A stretch of 33,662 bases of DNA, taken from positions 3,955 through 37,616 of the forward strand of contig CAKKTI010000198.1 in NCBI GenBank assembly GCA_920105805.1, written 5' to 3'. The notes beneath the pieces were generated by a model. It was not told where the DNA came from, did not search any database, and saw nothing but the letters and a program-made list of their open reading frames with translations. The stretch comes from Condylostoma magnum. Taxonomy: Eukaryota > Ciliophora > Heterotrichea > Heterotrichida > Condylostomatidae. Positions 32,635 through 33,662 of the stretch are shown in pieces. Position numbers and translations under genes: made by a program. The first letter of the stretch is position 1. Every line of letters starts with the position of its first letter.

Positions 32635-33618
32635 TTATAAGTACCAAAAAATAACTAACTACTCTGATATTTTTCTGAGCCTACTAAACTTATTAGCTGC
32701 CATTATAGTGTTAGCAGCCTACCTAAACTTCCTCCTAGCATTAAACTCTCTAATTTTCTGCGTAACCAGTGGCATATGTGTCCTAGGTGTATTCTCCCCT
32801 ATAACCCACTCATGACTTAAAAACTACTCCGGATTAATTCTCATTACAGGGTTTACAATCAAACACTTAGAAATTAAATCCTTGGCAGCACTTGAGATTC
32901 CATCCCAATAAGGAGAAGGGAAATCATAACTTCCTTGTTAAATAACTTAAAACAGCTCTGCATTAGTTTCTTCAGCAAAGGGCGGAAAACCGCATAACAT
33001 GATATAAAGAACAACACCAACACTCCATATGTCCACCTCAAATCCATACCCTCTTCCGCCTAAAATCTCAGGAGCAACATAACTAGGAGTGCCACATGCC
33101 GTTGTCATAACATCATCATCATAAAAACGAGCCATTCCAAAGTCAGAGATTTTTATTATTGCTGCATCATCATTAGTTGCATATAACAAATTCTCAGGTT
33201 TTAAATCTCTGTGGACTATTCCCATTTCATGACAGTACTTAATCGCGTCAACTATAGGAGAGATCGTTTTGGCTGCTTCCTTCTCACTGTAATGATCCTT
33301 CTCTACTATGCGGTCAAATAATTCTCCCCCTTCCATAAGCTCCATTACTATATGCAGCTTGGTAGGCTCATCGAAAACTTCATGGGTTTTTACTACATTT
33401 GGGTGATCAATCTAAGTGATTATTTAAATTTCCAGGTCTAAATTAGCTACTTCGTCACTATCCATGTAGCTTTTATCAATTGTTTTTACTGCACTCACTT
33501 CACCTGATTCACGATTTTCAGCTCGTCGAACCACTCCAAAGCTTCCTTCGCCAACGGTCTCAATGAATGTGTAGAAATTTGTTATTGATTCTGATCTATC
33601 CTCGACCTATCTATACAT
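32635..33618 (-). CDS. CaMK-type Ser/Thr protein kinase
   Basis: Predicted 327 aa, essentially a kinase domain plus short tail. Visible motifs: GEGSFGVV glycine loop (about 23-30), VSAVKTIDK with the catalytic Lys, [40 protein letters not shown] (DFG), [12 protein letters not shown] (APE) and [40 protein letters not shown] and INPEQFLSHEWV are CaMK-group hallmarks. The tail [16 protein letters not shown] resembles the CaMK autoregulatory helix, so calcium/calmodulin control is plausible. No EF hands follow, which argues against a CDPK. TAA 32635-32637 is the stop. The 5' end lies 44 nt from the window edge. Confidence 0.85.
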
Positions 33619-33662
33619 TTTATTAATGATACCGAATATAAACGATTTAAGGACTAAGATTA

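Noticed and set aside
32624-32815. Hydrophobic plus-strand frame of 63 codons after the Ser-rich gene
   Set aside because: It looks like a transmembrane end of that gene, but it is antisense to the kinase C-terminus (YDFPSPYWD region) and would need a frame shift; the Ser-rich gene has a good TAA at 32628.

Overview
The window looks like macronuclear DNA of a heterotrich ciliate with a Condylostoma-type genetic code. Long protein-like frames appear only if TAA and TAG are read as Gln and TGA as Trp, yet the same genes end at TAA or TAG. Family landmarks (Rab C-terminal cysteines, ABC and kinase motifs, LAMTOR3 length) place those ends. Two genes carry introns of 15 and 16 nt, a heterotrich hallmark. 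No in-frame TGA lies where most genes must end, which argues against a TGA-stop code (karyorelict type). I ran no searches; family names come from motifs read by eye.

Layout. 1-7140 (+): C-terminus of a TRP/polycystin-like channel, an ankyrin/coiled-coil gene with an unresolved middle, a LAMTOR3-like Roadblock protein, an IQCE-like coiled-coil protein and an F-box protein. 7206-8187 (-): N-terminally anchored protein of unknown function with a 16-nt intron. 8282-11785 (+): 1,167-aa GYF-plus-HEAT protein. 11796-12383 (-): Rab5-like GTPase. 12388-13641 (+): cyclic-nucleotide-binding-domain protein. 13649-19626 (-): cyclin, MYCBP/FAP174-like protein (15-nt intron), LRR/coiled-coil/EF-hand protein and a peroxisomal-type ABCD half transporter. 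19738-20514: U4 snRNA gene with its upstream element. 20515-23952 (+): large ectodomain plus about eight membrane segments. 23970-24206: second, deleted copy of the U4 locus. 24298-25569 (+): ZnF-UBP/Sir2 deacetylase. 25680-27600: one doubtful membrane-protein gene, about 1 kb of AT-rich DNA and a TPR-like remnant. 27627-33618: Mn-type superoxide dismutase (-), TAPT1 homologue (+), LRR protein (+), a small basic protein (-), a small MGxxC protein (+), a Ser/basic-rich protein (+) and a CaMK-type kinase (-).

The genes do not form one pathway. Themes are cilium/cytoskeleton (IQCE-like, MYCBP-like, TAPT1, EF-hand/LRR proteins), signalling (kinase, cNMP-binding, cyclin, channel) and membrane traffic or metabolism (Rab5, LAMTOR3, ABCD). 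Gene packing is extreme: convergent stop codons lie 4-10 nt apart and two divergent pairs have only 4 and 8 nt between start codons. This fits a system in which termination is told from Gln/Trp by closeness to the mRNA end.

The most unusual signals are the triple-reassigned stop code, the U4 gene with its deleted duplicate bracketing a receptor-like gene, and a kilobase-scale alternation of G-rich and C-rich coding strand that switches inside single reading frames and changes Gln codon choice from TAG to TAA/CAA.
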